Assembly: GCA_002162925.1 (NCBI GenBank)
Contig: MABC01000022.1
Span: 61,061-125,060, forward strand
Direction of reading: 5' to 3'
DNA: 64,000 nucleotides
Source of the DNA: Thalassotalea sp. 42_200_T64
GTDB lineage: Bacteria > Pseudomonadota > Gammaproteobacteria > Enterobacterales > Alteromonadaceae
The position numbers were made by a program, and so were the translations under genes. Below are positions 8,860 through 18,818 of this stretch, piece after piece. Under the pieces are notes generated by a model. That model had not been told where the DNA came from. It saw nothing but the letters and a program-made list of their open reading frames with translations, and searched no databases. Numbering within the stretch: the stretch's first letter is position 1; every line of letters starts with the position of its first letter.

Positions 8860-11553
8860 ATGATACCTATGACGTTATTATTACCCGTTAAATCTACCGT
8901 ATTTGCTTTGAGCCTAGTTGCAAGCCTAGTTGCAAGCCAAGTTCTTGCCGAAAATGTTCCGCCTGTGCGATGGACAGACATAAGTTCCACTGCAGTTCAA
9001 CTTCAAAATAAAAGCACAGCACTAGATCCTTCGGTCAATCTTAGAAGCAAACAATCCCGTTTATTAGCGGCAAGTCATCAGGCTTTAGATAAGCAGATGA
9101 ACTCCTCTAAGTTTCAGCTTGAAATACCATTACCCAATGGTCAATCAGTTACTTTCAACTTACAACAAAATAGTGTTCTTCCCGATGTGCTCGCCGCTAA
9201 ATATCCTTCAATAAGGACATTTACGGGTGAACAAGTCGGCAACAAGAATAACCGTGGTCGTTTTGATATTACTGAGCATGGATTTCATGCTGCGTTTAAA
9301 TATAACGGTGAAACAGTTTATATTGATCCTCAGCAAAATATCAGTAATGAACTCTATGTGAGTTATTACAAAAAGCATGCGCTGCCTCTAACCGCAGCAA
9401 TTGCGGACACTACCAAGCAACGCCGGGTGAAACAATTACCGGCAGAGTTGAGCGAATTGGCGGTCAAAAGGTCGGGTTTAGCATCAATAAACAAACGTTA
9501 TCGTATCGCCTTTTCCACCTCGGCGGAATACAGCGTGTTTCATGGCAATAGCAAAGCGCCGGTCTTAGCGGCTATCGCCACCTTAGTCAATCGGATGAAT
9601 GAGGTCTTTAGTCGCGACTTGGCGGTTGAATTTGTGTTGGCGGAAAACTCGGATGCGGTGATCTTTTTAGCGCCACAAAATCCTGACGGCAGTTATGATT
9701 ATTCACAAGATCCATTTGATAATACCGACAATGGGGTATTTGAAAACCCTGCAGTGGTTGAACAATATATTGGCATAGCAAATTATGACATTGCTCATCT
9801 GCTGACAACTGGTGCCGGCGGTTTGGCCGGGGTTGGCGTAGTTTGTGATAACGATGACTTTATTGATGCGGGTGTCAATTATGGTGGTCCATGGAAAGCG
9901 GTAGGCGTGACCGGAAGTATGGCGCCAACCAATGACAGTTTTTATATCGATTTTGTCGCCCATGAATTAGGCCATCAACTGGGCGCCGATCACAGCTTTA
10001 ATTCACTTAGTGGGGCATGCTCTGGAAATCGCTGGGCCGTTTCGGCCTATGAGCCGGGCAGTGGTTCAACCATTATGGCGTATACCGGCATTTGTGCGCC
10101 GACAAATTTACAAACCAATTCCGATGATTATTTTCATGTGAATTCTATAATTGAAATGCGAGAATATTTGATTAATTCTCCTTCTGGTAACAGTTGTGGC
10201 GCGGTGTTTGAATCGGATAATCAAGCTCCTGTCGTTGATGGTGGCAAGGATTATAGTATTCCAGCAAATACCGCATTTACCTTAACGGCACAAACCACAG
10301 ATGCGAATAATGATCCAATTGCCTACACCTGGGAGCAATTGGATTTAGGCACCGCATCATTTACCGCTGATTCCATGGTAGATGATGGTAGTCGGCCATT
10401 GTTTCGTTCATTTCAACCAAACAACAATCCAGCTCGTACCTTTCCACAACTCGCCAGTTTATTCTCCGGGCAACTGGTGATTGGTGAAAGCTATGCAACG
10501 ACGACGCGTGAATTAAATTTTACCGTCACTGCCCGTGATAATCTGGGTGGGGTTGCTATTGATCATGTCGTGATCAATGTTATCGCCGATGACAATACAT
10601 TTATGATCACCAAACCGGTTAATGACGACAACTGGACTGAGCAAACGAGTAGCTTGATCTTGTGGGATGTTGCCAATAGCAATGATGTTAACGGAGTGAA
10701 TTGTCAATTTGTCGATATTGAATTTTCGGCCAACGGCGGCCAGAGTTTTGATTTTAGCTTAGCGGATAATACTGAAAATGATGGCGAGCAGACTATTGAC
10801 ACGCCACAAGTGAATACCAACAGTGGCCGCATTAAAATATCTTGTGCAGACAATGTGTTTTTTAGCGTATCGACCACAGATCTAGACGTATTTAATGCCA
10901 GCGCACCAAATGATATTCCGCAAATCACCGGACAAACGGCACTGGTTATCAATGAAGACATGGATATAGAAGTTCTGTTGAGCCATATCATTGTGGCAGA
11001 TAGTGATAATCGCTTTCCCGATGAATTTACCTTAACCATTGCCACGGGCAATAACTACACGCTTGTCGATAATAGCATCATTCCCGATGAAGACTTTTTT
11101 GGGGATTTACCGGTAATGGTGACGGTGCATGATCCAGAAGATGCCAGCGATGAGTTTGCCCTTATTATCAACGTACTCGCCGTTAATGATGCGCCAATTG
11201 CCGTCGATGATGCCTTTCGTGTTAAGTATCAAAGCAGTGCCAATACCCTTAATGTGTTAGCCAACGATACTGACATTGAAAATGAGCCATTATCTATCGT
11301 GTCCTATCGCTATGATGGTCTGGGCAGTGTAGAAATTATCAATAACCACATACGTTACACCGCTCCAGATGAGTATAGTGGCATGGAAGTATTTAGCTAT
11401 CAACTGGCCGACGATTCAGGAGGCTTCTCTAGTGCGCAGGTTACTTTAACCATCGCGGAAAAACCCAAATCGGGGGGAGGGACTTTACTCTGGACAAACC
11501 TGTTCTTTTTGCTGTTTGTTGGCTATCGAAATAGCCATCGACAAGCGAATTAG
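8860..11553 (+). CDS. Secreted reprolysin-like zinc metalloprotease (M12B type) with GlyGly-CTERM anchor
   Basis: An 897-residue exported protease. Residues 1-30 form a signal peptide whose core contains a short duplication (SLVASLVASQV). A propeptide-like region precedes the catalytic domain, whose metzincin motif HELGHQLGADH spans His368 to His378 with catalytic Glu369; a Met-turn candidate (IMAYTG) follows. Two or more beta-sandwich domains follow: an Ig/cadherin-like region from about residue 460, and a VLANDTD...YTAPDEYSG type domain from about 775. The end has GGG at 872-874, a hydrophobic segment and basic RNSHRQAN, the GlyGly-CTERM sorting signal cut by rhombosortase and used with type II secretion. 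The start could also be ATG 8869. Confidence 0.88.
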   Translation: MIPMTLLLPVKSTVFALSLVASLVASQVLAENVPPVRWTDISSTAVQLQNKSTALDPSVNLRSKQSRLLAASHQALDKQMNSSKFQLEIPLPNGQSVTFNLQQNSVLPDVLAAKYPSIRTFTGEQVGNKNNRGRFDITEHGFHAAFKYNGETVYIDPQQNISNELYVSYYKKHALPLTAAIADTTKQRRVKQLPAELSELAVKRSGLASINKRYRIAFSTSAEYSVFHGNSKAPVLAAIATLVNRMNEVFSRDLAVEFVLAENSDAVIFLAPQNPDGSYDYSQDPFDNTDNGVFENPAVVEQYIGIANYDIAHLLTTGAGGLAGVGVVCDNDDFIDAGVNYGGPWKAVGVTGSMAPTNDSFYIDFVAHELGHQLGADHSFNSLSGACSGNRWAVSAYEPGSGSTIMAYTGICAPTNLQTNSDDYFHVNSIIEMREYLINSPSGNSCGAVFESDNQAPVVDGGKDYSIPANTAFTLTAQTTDANNDPIAYTWEQLDLGTASFTADSMVDDGSRPLFRSFQPNNNPARTFPQLASLFSGQLVIGESYATTTRELNFTVTARDNLGGVAIDHVVINVIADDNTFMITKPVNDDNWTEQTSSLILWDVANSNDVNGVNCQFVDIEFSANGGQSFDFSLADNTENDGEQTIDTPQVNTNSGRIKISCADNVFFSVSTTDLDVFNASAPNDIPQITGQTALVINEDMDIEVLLSHIIVADSDNRFPDEFTLTIATGNNYTLVDNSIIPDEDFFGDLPVMVTVHDPEDASDEFALIINVLAVNDAPIAVDDAFRVKYQSSANTLNVLANDTDIENEPLSIVSYRYDGLGSVEIINNHIRYTAPDEYSGMEVFSYQLADDSGGFSSAQVTLTIAEKPKSGGGTLLWTNLFFLLFVGYRNSHRQAN

Positions 11554-11807
11554 TTCAGTACAATGGTTAAGCCTTTAACTTCACCCTACTTCTCTAACAT
11601 TAAGTGCTCACCAAGGAAACCTCTTCACTTAATTCGAAAGAAACAATTATGCTCAGAATGACGCAATTTTTGTACATATTAATCAGATCCACCAATTAAA
11701 TTGAAACCCAAATGTTGTAAGTTAAATTAGTGCAATAAAATGCTTTATACCAATCGGTATTGGCCAAATATCGGCTGAGATAATATGAATTAAATTTGGG
11801 GAATAAA
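11554..11807. other. Intergenic, no gene seen
   Basis: AT-rich spacer between the protease and the decayed MFS gene. A small imperfect palindrome TACCAATCGGTATTGG (11749-11764) resembles the ends of the MITE family found elsewhere in this window but is not long enough to call. Confidence 0.5.
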
Positions 11808-12791
11808 ATGAATACAGAAGTAGGGGCTCTTGAAAGGATCCAACAAGAACCGATGAAAATTGGGCAATGGTATGTTGTGGCTATCTGTATAGGTATATTG
11901 GCACTAGCCAGATGGATGTGATGTTTTGGCTATTGCATCTGCGGCGCCGGGAATGACTGCCAAATGGGGACTTTCAAAAGCCGTGTTAGGCATAACCCTG
12001 CCATTAGAGCTTGTGGGGATGGCATTGGGCTGTATCATTTTGGACGCGTTGGCAGACACTCGTGGACGTAGACCAACAATGTGCTTGGTCTAATTATCCT
12101 GACCATAGGCATGGCAATTGCAGGATTAACTCCTAATGTTTGGGTGTTGGGGGCGTCTCGTGTATTTACCGGCATAGGTATTGGTGGATTACTTGCGGCG
12201 GCGGCGACGACGGCGACATCAAGTGATTATTGTAACAATAAAAATAGATCTCTTGCCGTAACTTTGGTTGCGGGTGGTTTTGCCTTTGGTGTTTATTTGG
12301 GCGCTACCTTCCTGGCACCATTGCTTAAGCAGTACGATTGGCGTGTTACCTTTTATTTGGGTGCCGTTATGAGTTTTATCTTCATCCCTCTGGTGTATGT
12401 TTTGGTTCCAGAAACGGTTTCCTTCCTTGAACGTAAACGCCCAACAGGAGCTCTAGAGCTTATACAAAAAATTATGTGCCGCCTGGGCCACACGGCTCCT
12501 GAAACATTAGCGAGCATGAAGCAAATCGGATTCTTTACCGGGACGTTTGTTTTTGCCGCTATCGCAGGATTTTTTGGTCTTTTTGCTACTTCCTTTCCAT
12601 CCTCACTTCTTGGCTCTGGCTCTGGACTTATTCTTGGCATTGGTCGAGGAGGGGCAGTGTTAGGTCCTATGATACCTGGTTTTCTCTTTGCCGCAGGTGT
12701 TCCGCTAACCAATGTCGCACTTTTAATGGCTGCAGGATCTTTTCTGGCCGGTATAACCGTGATATTTTTGCATCAACAAAGGGCTAGATAA
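11808..12791 (+). pseudogene. Decayed MFS transporter (aromatic acid:H+ symporter-like)
   Basis: Three reading frames must be joined to obtain one MFS protein. The first frame begins MNTEVGALERIQQEPMKIGQ at ATG 11808 and stops at about 11918. The second frame takes over near 11911 with DGCDVLAIASAAPGMTAKWG and LADTRGRRPTM and stops at about 12091. The third resumes from about 12081 with GLIILTIGMAIAGLTPNVWV and runs to 12791. The joined product would be about 325 residues, while relatives have 400-450. The stretch between GHTAPETLASMKQ and FFTGTFVFAAIAG looks shortened, suggesting loss of one or two membrane helices. The pattern MDGFDV...DRRGRR of the AAHS family is still visible. Two frameshifts plus an internal deletion make it a pseudogene. 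Confidence 0.8.
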
Positions 12792-12899
12792 AGAGTTCAA
12801 AGATGCTCATTAAAAAGCGGTAAGTGAATTAAGCTGTCATAATCAAGCTTTGATATATTTTTGTATTGGTTAAATGACTCTATTACCATTTAGCTAAAA

Positions 12900-12922
12900 G
12901 GGGCCACTTAACCAGTGGCCCC
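12900..12922 (-). terminator. Intrinsic terminator of the acyl-CoA synthetase gene
   Basis: Nine-bp GC-rich stem (GGGGCCACT with AGTGGCCCC) with a 5-base loop, 40 bases after the stop of the minus-strand ligase gene. On the minus strand it is followed by TTTT. It may also stop readthrough from the MFS pseudogene on the other side. Confidence 0.8.
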
Positions 12923-12962
12923 CTCTTTAAGGCATGAATCAGCCTTTGCTGAAGTTATGGTG

Positions 12963-14633
12963 TTAACCGTATAACTCTTTAGCCATAGCTTCACGCATAT
13001 CCATTTTACGAATCTTACCGGTAACCGTCATCGGGTATTCGACAACAAAACGGATGTAACGTGGAATTTTAAAGTGGGTGATTTGGCCTTTACAGAATTC
13101 TTTTATCTCTTCTTCTGTAGCCGTTTCCCCTTCTTTAAGTTGGATCCAGGCACAGACTTCTTCACCCATTTTTTCATCGACTACACCAAAAACCTGAACT
13201 TCCGAAATTTTCGGGTGGGTATATAAAAATTCTTCGATTTCGCGTGGGTAAATGTTTTCGCCGCCGCGGATCACCATGTCTTTGATACGGCCAGTAATGC
13301 GCACATAACCGTGCTCATCCATGGTGGCTAAATCACCTGAGTACAGCCAACCGTTTTTAATGGTATCTGCGGTTTTTTCTTCATCGTTCCAGTAATGTGA
13401 CATTACCGAATACCCACGAGTACAAATTTCACCTTGCTCACCAATAGCCACAACACGGCCTGCTTCATCAACAAGTTTAATTTCCACATAAGGAATCGCA
13501 CGGCCAACGGTTTGGGTACGGTTTTTCAGGGTATCATCAGGTAAGGTCATGTGGTTTATCGGACTCACTTCGGTTTGTCCATAACCAATTACCACACTTT
13601 CCATATGCAATTTATTGATGATGTTATTCATTAACTCTTCCGGGCAAGGCGCACCTGCAATAACACCGGTACGAAGAGAACTAACGTCGTATTGAGTAAA
13701 GTCTGGATGATCGAGTTCCATCACAAACATGGTGGGTACACCATGAAGCGCGGTACATTTCTCTTTATGAATCGCTTCTAATGTTGAACGAGAGTCAAAA
13801 GCTTGCGCTGGAAACACCATAGTGGCACCGGTGGTAATACAACATAATACGCCCAACACCATGCCAAAACAGTGATATAAAGGCACCGGAATGCACAACC
13901 TGTCTTGGTCGGTAAAATGCATCCCCTTGGCGGTATTATTACCATTATTAATAATGTTATTGTGACTTAATGTTGCGCCTTTCGGGTTACCGGTAGTACC
14001 TGAGGTGAATTGAATGTTTATCGCATCATCAGGTTGCAGCTGCATCGCCAATTCGCCTAATTTAAGTTGGCCTTGCTCAGAGCCCATGCCACAAACATTA
14101 GCAAAGTTATACATGCCCGGTGTTTGCTCAACGCCCATGCGGATAACGGTCGTTAAATGCGGAAACTTCTCTGATTTAAGATGACCAGGCTGACACGTTT
14201 TAAGCTCGGGTGCCAACTCAGTTAACATCGTTAAGTATTCACTGGTTTTAAATCGTTCAGCGCTGATGATCGCTTTACATTCAACTTTGTTTAACGCGTA
14301 TTCTAATTCATATAAGCGATAGGCAGGGTTAATACATACCATGATCGCGCCTATTTTGGCGGTAGCTAACTGAGTTAATACCCATTCAAAAGAATTAGGG
14401 CCCCAAATGCCGACACGATCGCCTGGTTCAATGCCCAGAGCAAGCAAACCTGTGGCCAGTTTATCAACTTCTTGTTGCAGCTGCTTGTAAGTCCAACGGA
14501 TATTTTGATAGCAAACAACCAGTGCTTCATTATTTGGGTATTGATTGGCGATACGATCAAAACAGTTGCCAATGGTTTCGTACAGTAATTGGCCACGACC
14601 TTCGCCGCTGATATAACTTTGCTTTAATGTCAT
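12963..14633 (-). CDS. Acyl-CoA synthetase (AMP-binding, FadD-like)
   Basis: Activates a carboxylic acid to its CoA thioester through an acyl-adenylate. ATG 14633 is preferred over 14678 because GGAAGAAG lies directly before it; this gives 556 residues. ANL-family motifs are complete: the P-loop FTSGTTGNPKGA near residue 200, the A5-like GYGQTE, YSGDLA near 415, the hinge GRIKDMVIRGGENIYP, and the catalytic Lys540 in TVTGKIRK. Substrate is probably a medium or long chain fatty acid or branched acyl group. The GntP-type permease gene lies upstream on the same strand after 139 bases. Confidence 0.88.
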   Translation of the reverse strand: MTLKQSYISGEGRGQLLYETIGNCFDRIANQYPNNEALVVCYQNIRWTYKQLQQEVDKLATGLLALGIEPGDRVGIWGPNSFEWVLTQLATAKIGAIMVCINPAYRLYELEYALNKVECKAIISAERFKTSEYLTMLTELAPELKTCQPGHLKSEKFPHLTTVIRMGVEQTPGMYNFANVCGMGSEQGQLKLGELAMQLQPDDAINIQFTSGTTGNPKGATLSHNNIINNGNNTAKGMHFTDQDRLCIPVPLYHCFGMVLGVLCCITTGATMVFPAQAFDSRSTLEAIHKEKCTALHGVPTMFVMELDHPDFTQYDVSSLRTGVIAGAPCPEELMNNIINKLHMESVVIGYGQTEVSPINHMTLPDDTLKNRTQTVGRAIPYVEIKLVDEAGRVVAIGEQGEICTRGYSVMSHYWNDEEKTADTIKNGWLYSGDLATMDEHGYVRITGRIKDMVIRGGENIYPREIEEFLYTHPKISEVQVFGVVDEKMGEEVCAWIQLKEGETATEEEIKEFCKGQITHFKIPRYIRFVVEYPMTVTGKIRKMDMREAMAKELYG

Positions 14634-14772
14634 GTTCTTCTTCCTGCACATATATGTGTCATAAATTTGCGATTTCATTTCCTAACACTAAAAAATAATA
14701 CAAATACACCATTATTTACTTATTATTTTAGGTAGTTCTGGTGATCTTTAAAAAGAAAATCAGTAATAAAGC

Positions 14773-16068
14773 CTAAAACATGGCAAATAAACTTACCGCC
14801 AAAATGGTTGCTATTAATGGCAGTATGACAGTTAACGCAAATATAGGACCATACGCGCTCGCATGGCTTTCACCACAAATGGCTCTAACCGTAGTCACAA
14901 TATAACCGTTGTGAGGCAGAGAATCTAGAGCCCCAGAGCTGATGGCCACAACGCGATGTAATTCTGAGGCATCAACCCCTGCGTTTAAATAGTGTGGAGC
15001 AAGCTCTGGCAGAGCAATTGATTGGCCGCCTGAAGCTGAGCCAGTAATACCGGCGATGACAATTATCGCCACTGAAGCGCTGACCAGTCCATCACCAGGT
15101 AAGGACATAACGGCTGCCATCGCCACTTCAAAGCCGGGAGTCGCTTTGGCAACGGCGCCAAAGCCGACTACCGCACAAGTATTGCCTGTCGCGATTAATG
15201 CGGCATAAGCCCCTTCATGTAACGCTTTACCGGTATTGTTAAAATGATTAATATTTAGCAAGTAAGTCAATATACAGCCGATAAGTAACGCTAAAACCAG
15301 GGCATTTTGATGGAATGCCTCATGCGCTAAAAAACTGATCAAGACGATTGCAACCAAAGGCAGTATCGATGTGATTAAGTTTGGTAAATCTCTATCATCC
15401 GGATGCGGGTCGCCGTCCCGACCAATAAAATGTTCACCATTAACTAATGCCGTTTTCATCATGCGTTTTAACCAGACGTAGCCGACTACCGCCATAAATA
15501 TCGCGATTGGAATACTCACTTGCCAACCCGCCCAAGGGGAAGTGTGCAAATACTTAATCGGGATCCAGTTTTGAATTTCAGGTGAACCGGCGCTGGTCAT
15601 GGTAAACGTTGCCGAACCAAAGGCTAAACAAGCCGGAATGAAACGTCTTGGCAAATTTGCTTCTCTAAACAAACTCAAAGCAATAGGATAAGCAGTAAAC
15701 GCTACGACAAATACACTAACACCACCATAGGTCAGCACAGCACAAGCCAGGACGACAGCAAGGGCTGCTCGTTCACTACCAACATGGGTCATAATGTAAT
15801 GGGATATTTTCTCTGCAGCACCACAATCTTCCATCAGCTTGCCGAAGATACTGCCCAATAAGAACACCAAAAACCATGAGGCGAAAAACCCGGTAAAGCC
15901 TTTCATATAGGTATGGGTAAACCCGTGTTGCTCTACTGTACCAATATCAAAACCGCTAAGATAAGCCAGGATAAGCGCACAAAACGGGGCAACTACGATT
16001 AGGTTGGCACCACGCATTGTTAGCCAAATCAGTAAGGCAAGGGTAAGGATTAAAATAAATAGGTCCAT
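14773..16068 (-). CDS. GntP-family permease
   Basis: A 431-residue polytopic inner-membrane protein with about 12 hydrophobic segments and no soluble domain. The motifs FLLGSIFGKLMEDCGAAEKI and SALASGSxG-like ITGSASGGQSIALPELAP are characteristic of the gluconate:H+ symporter (GntP) family, which also includes hydroxybutyrate and citrate-type carriers. It precedes the acyl-CoA synthetase on the same strand, which suggests a short organic acid or hydroxy acid as substrate and activation by the ligase; that is inference. A weak AAGATAA precedes the ATG. Confidence 0.85.
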   Translation of the reverse strand: MDLFILILTLALLIWLTMRGANLIVVAPFCALILAYLSGFDIGTVEQHGFTHTYMKGFTGFFASWFLVFLLGSIFGKLMEDCGAAEKISHYIMTHVGSERAALAVVLACAVLTYGGVSVFVVAFTAYPIALSLFREANLPRRFIPACLAFGSATFTMTSAGSPEIQNWIPIKYLHTSPWAGWQVSIPIAIFMAVVGYVWLKRMMKTALVNGEHFIGRDGDPHPDDRDLPNLITSILPLVAIVLISFLAHEAFHQNALVLALLIGCILTYLLNINHFNNTGKALHEGAYAALIATGNTCAVVGFGAVAKATPGFEVAMAAVMSLPGDGLVSASVAIIVIAGITGSASGGQSIALPELAPHYLNAGVDASELHRVVAISSGALDSLPHNGYIVTTVRAICGESHASAYGPIFALTVILPLIATILAVSLFAMF

Positions 16069-16208
16069 TGTTTTTATCTTATTTAAATGAGCAACGGTTA
16101 ATTTGAGTTCACAGCATACTTGTTGTAGTGGGAAGTGACGAATAATGTGACAAATTATAGACCTGATCTATAATAAATTCTGAAACAGTCTGACTTAAGG
16201 GATTTAAG

Positions 16209-16403
16209 ATGAAAACTGGAACCGTAATTTATCTAAAAGAACATGCCAGAAATCGGCCATTAGATGAGCCAATGAGGGTAATGCAAAAAGGCGAAGCCAT
16301 ATGTGTGATCATAGATACTGAGCAATATCGATATCAACAAGATAGCTTGGCCTTACTCAAGTTAATGCAATTATCTGAGAAAAGCCTCACTAATCAAAAT
16401 TGA
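16209..16403 (+). CDS. Small Phd/YefM-like antitoxin-type protein, orphan
   Basis: A 64-residue protein (starts MKTGTVIYLKEHARNRPLDE) with the layout of Phd-family antitoxins: N-terminal beta strand and helix (VIYLKEHA), a basic turn, the strand ICVIIDTEQY corresponding to the usual P-V-A-V-L-V segment, then SLALLKLMQLSEKSL. AAGGGA stands before the ATG. No recognisable Doc/RelE/Fic toxin follows; the gene instead overlaps by 10 bases the end of a convergent gene. Assignment rests on pattern resemblance only; it might be a stand-alone regulator. Confidence 0.55.
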   Translation: MKTGTVIYLKEHARNRPLDEPMRVMQKGEAICVIIDTEQYRYQQDSLALLKLMQLSEKSLTNQN

Positions 16404-16699
16404 CAGTTTTTTTTGCCTTCTTGCTGAGCGGCTAACAGAAGTTTCTCGGCTTTGAGATCTTTACCTTCCATAAGAAGCAATAAATCGGCAAATGCTTTGC
16501 GTAATTTTTGAGTTAATGTACGAGGGAAGGATGTTCGGTTTCTTGTTGCGATAGTATCGGCAACATAAACACTCTTAAATTCTTTTTCGATAGAGGCGAT
16601 ATCGTCAATATCAAGAGTTCGGTGGGTATAATTCATCTCTTTAAGATACTGATTGTAAAGCTCGACAACTTGCTCTTTCACTTCATTGATTCTATCCAT
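16394..16699 (-). CDS. Hypothetical protein, 101 aa
   Basis: I do not recognise the family. ATG 16699 with GAGGAT in front is preferred over the upstream TTG at 16711. The protein is charged and mostly helical (MDRINEVKEQVVELYNQYLK), with a basic middle (RNRTSFPRTLTQKLRKAF) and a hydrophobic LLLL. There are no cysteine pairs or membrane segments. Its last 10 bases overlap the end of the Phd-like gene on the other strand. A link between the two as an unusual toxin-antitoxin pair is not supported by orientation. Confidence 0.6.
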   Translation of the reverse strand: MDRINEVKEQVVELYNQYLKEMNYTHRTLDIDDIASIEKEFKSVYVADTIATRNRTSFPRTLTQKLRKAFADLLLLMEGKDLKAEKLLLAAQQEGKKNCQF

Positions 16700-16824
16700 A
16701 ATAATCCTCAATCTTGTTATTTTATCCTTTAATCTACATTACAGGTTTTTATAAAGATGTCTATGAAATTTGAGTAAATAGTGATGGCAGTGTTCGAGCC
16801 TACAATTGAGATAGGATTTACTTC

Positions 16825-16852
16825 GGGAGCTTAATTTAATTGTTAAGCTCCC
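16825..16852 (-). terminator. Hairpin downstream of sthA
   Basis: A 10-bp stem GGGAGCTTAA with TTAAGCTCCC, 28 bases after the sthA stop on the minus strand. No U-tract follows on the minus strand, so it may be a stabilising stem or a weak terminator. Confidence 0.4.
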
Positions 16853-16879
16853 TGATGTGAAAAATTTAAGCCGCAGCAA

Positions 16880-18310
16880 TTAGAATAAACGATTTATCCC
16901 GTTTAATGCCGCAACTCGGAAGGCTTCTGCCATAGTCGGGTAGTTAAACGTGGTTTCAATGAAATAATCTATGGTGTTACCACCATTTTTTTGTTGCATT
17001 ATCGCTTGCCCAATGTGGATAATTTCGGCAGCATTTTCACCAAAACAATGGATACCTAATATTTCTTTGGTCTCACGATGGAACAGTATTTTCAAAGAGC
17101 CGACTAAAGAGTTGGCAATTTGGGCACGAGCTAAGTGTTTAAACTGTGCGCGTCCCACTTCGTAAGGAATTTTTGCTTCGGTAAGCTCGGATTCTGTTTT
17201 GCCAACTGAGCTAATTTCTGGAATGGTAAATATGCCGGTTGGTATATCGGCAATCAGTTTACCGGCGCTGTCATTACTGAAAATTGCGCTGGCAGCAATT
17301 CGACCTTGATCGTACGCTGCACTGGCTAAGCTTGGATAACCAATCACATCACCTACGGCATAAACACTCTCAACCTCGGTTTGATAGGAGCCATTAACTT
17401 TTATTTGTCCGCGGCCATCGGCAGTTAATCCTGCGGCGGCTAAATTCAATTCCGCGGTATTGCCGGTACGACCATTAGCAAACAGTAAACAATCGGCTTT
17501 CATCTTTTTGCCCGACTCTAAATGGACAATAATGGCGTTATCGGTTGTTTCTACTTTTTCCATTTGTTCACCATGGCGGATCACTACGCCATTATTCCAC
17601 AGGTGGTAACTCAATGAATCCGACATTTCGTCATCGAGAAATGATAACAAACGATCGCGGGTGTTTATTAAATCTACCTTAACCCCTAGCCCTCTAAATA
17701 TAGAGGCATACTCACAGCCAATAACACCGGCGCCATAAATAATAATATGCCGAGGATCGTGCTTTAGTGAAAGAATACTGTCGGAGTCGTAAACACGAGG
17801 ATGATTAAAATCGACAATATCGGGGTGGTATGGACGCGATCCGGTTGCAATGAGAATTTTTTTAGCACTAATGATCTCAATCGAACCATCTTCTAATGTC
17901 ACCTTAACCCGGTGCGCATCGACAAATTCGGCTTGTCCATGAAAATTAGTAATTCGATTTCGATTATAAAAGCCTGAGCGTAAACGAACCTGCTTATCGA
18001 TTACCGAAGACGCATGGCCTAAAATGTCAGGAAAGGTTAGGTGTTTAGGTTTTTCGTTATTGGCAAACAATGGATTTGAGTTGTATTGGATCAATTGCCT
18101 CACCGATTGACGTAACGCTTTTGAAGGAATAGTGCCCCAGTGCGTACAGCCTCCGCCAACTTGTGAGTAGCGTTCAATAACGGCAACTTTTTGGTCCAGT
18201 TTTGACAGCTTCATTGCTGCACCTTCACCACCAGGACCTGTGCCAATGATTATCGCGTCAAAATCGTATGTAACTTTGTTGTTATCTGAACTCTTTTTTT
18301 GTTTAGCCAA
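16880..18310 (-). CDS. sthA: Soluble pyridine nucleotide transhydrogenase (Si-specific)
   Basis: Transfers hydride between NADPH and NAD+, a cytoplasmic FAD enzyme. FAD-binding GTGPGGEG follows DFDAIIIG. The block [16 protein letters not shown] has the single-cysteine C-T-x-x-G-T form that distinguishes SthA from disulfide-using lipoamide dehydrogenases. The second Rossmann motif is [17 protein letters not shown] start at 18310, preceded by AAAGG, gives 476 residues (E. coli 466); the frame extends upstream to 18370 without homology-like sequence. In this window NADPH demand comes from PhaB. Confidence 0.93.
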   Translation of the reverse strand: MAKQKKSSDNNKVTYDFDAIIIGTGPGGEGAAMKLSKLDQKVAVIERYSQVGGGCTHWGTIPSKALRQSVRQLIQYNSNPLFANNEKPKHLTFPDILGHASSVIDKQVRLRSGFYNRNRITNFHGQAEFVDAHRVKVTLEDGSIEIISAKKILIATGSRPYHPDIVDFNHPRVYDSDSILSLKHDPRHIIIYGAGVIGCEYASIFRGLGVKVDLINTRDRLLSFLDDEMSDSLSYHLWNNGVVIRHGEQMEKVETTDNAIIVHLESGKKMKADCLLFANGRTGNTAELNLAAAGLTADGRGQIKVNGSYQTEVESVYAVGDVIGYPSLASAAYDQGRIAASAIFSNDSAGKLIADIPTGIFTIPEISSVGKTESELTEAKIPYEVGRAQFKHLARAQIANSLVGSLKILFHRETKEILGIHCFGENAAEIIHIGQAIMQQKNGGNTIDYFIETTFNYPTMAEAFRVAALNGINRLF

Positions 18311-18477
18311 TGTGATTGCCTTTAACTTTTGGGGAGAATAAAAATATTTAAAAGGATTATACAATAACAAACACAGTTTTAATAAAGTAAAACAGATAAA
18401 TTTATTCAGAAAGTTTGAGTGAAAACAATTAACTAATCAAAAGTTTGGTGACAGAACCTTGATTGTTTTAGGTCTAA

Positions 18478-18672
18478 TACCAGTTCGCGTAATGATGTGA
18501 TCAATTGAGAATGATATAGAAAGCTTTAGAACAACTGAAATTTTGAATAGATAGTTATTCATATCTTTTTGAAAATTCAGGAAGTTATCAAGCTTTATAT
18601 ACATTCCCGAAGGGGAACTCATGTGTTGTTTATATGAGTTACTCAATGAGCAGATCATTATACGGATTGGTA
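18478..18672 (-). mobile_element. 195-bp MITE, copy 1
   Basis: A 195-bp unit that recurs in the opposite orientation at 55616-55810 with, by my alignment, three differences. Ends are imperfect inverted repeats, TACCAATCCGTATAATGATC versus TACCAGTTCGCGTAATGATG (15 of 20 match). A 55-bp internally deleted version lies at 47391-47445. An open frame crosses the unit in both full copies, but the copies differ at two amino acids out of three changes, so it is not clearly under selection. No transposase is inside, hence a non-autonomous element. Confidence 0.85.
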
Positions 18673-18818
18673 TAAGGTAAAAATCATGTTTTTTTTGATC
18701 TAAATGATCAAATCAAGGTAGGTATTTTGTCGACTTTGACTATACTTATTTTGGAAAAAAAATTCAAGTGAATTATAGCAATACCATTTACTGTTTGACT
18801 GTCAATAAAAGGATAACA

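Noticed and set aside
16209..16699. Complete type II toxin-antitoxin operon
   Set aside because: The two genes are convergent, not co-transcribed, and the second has no toxin signature.
18437..18658. Frame MICSLSNSY... in MITE copy 1 (and 55576-55818 in copy 2) as a real gene
   Set aside because: It lies almost wholly inside the mobile repeat, has no ribosome site, and two of three differences between copies change amino acids.
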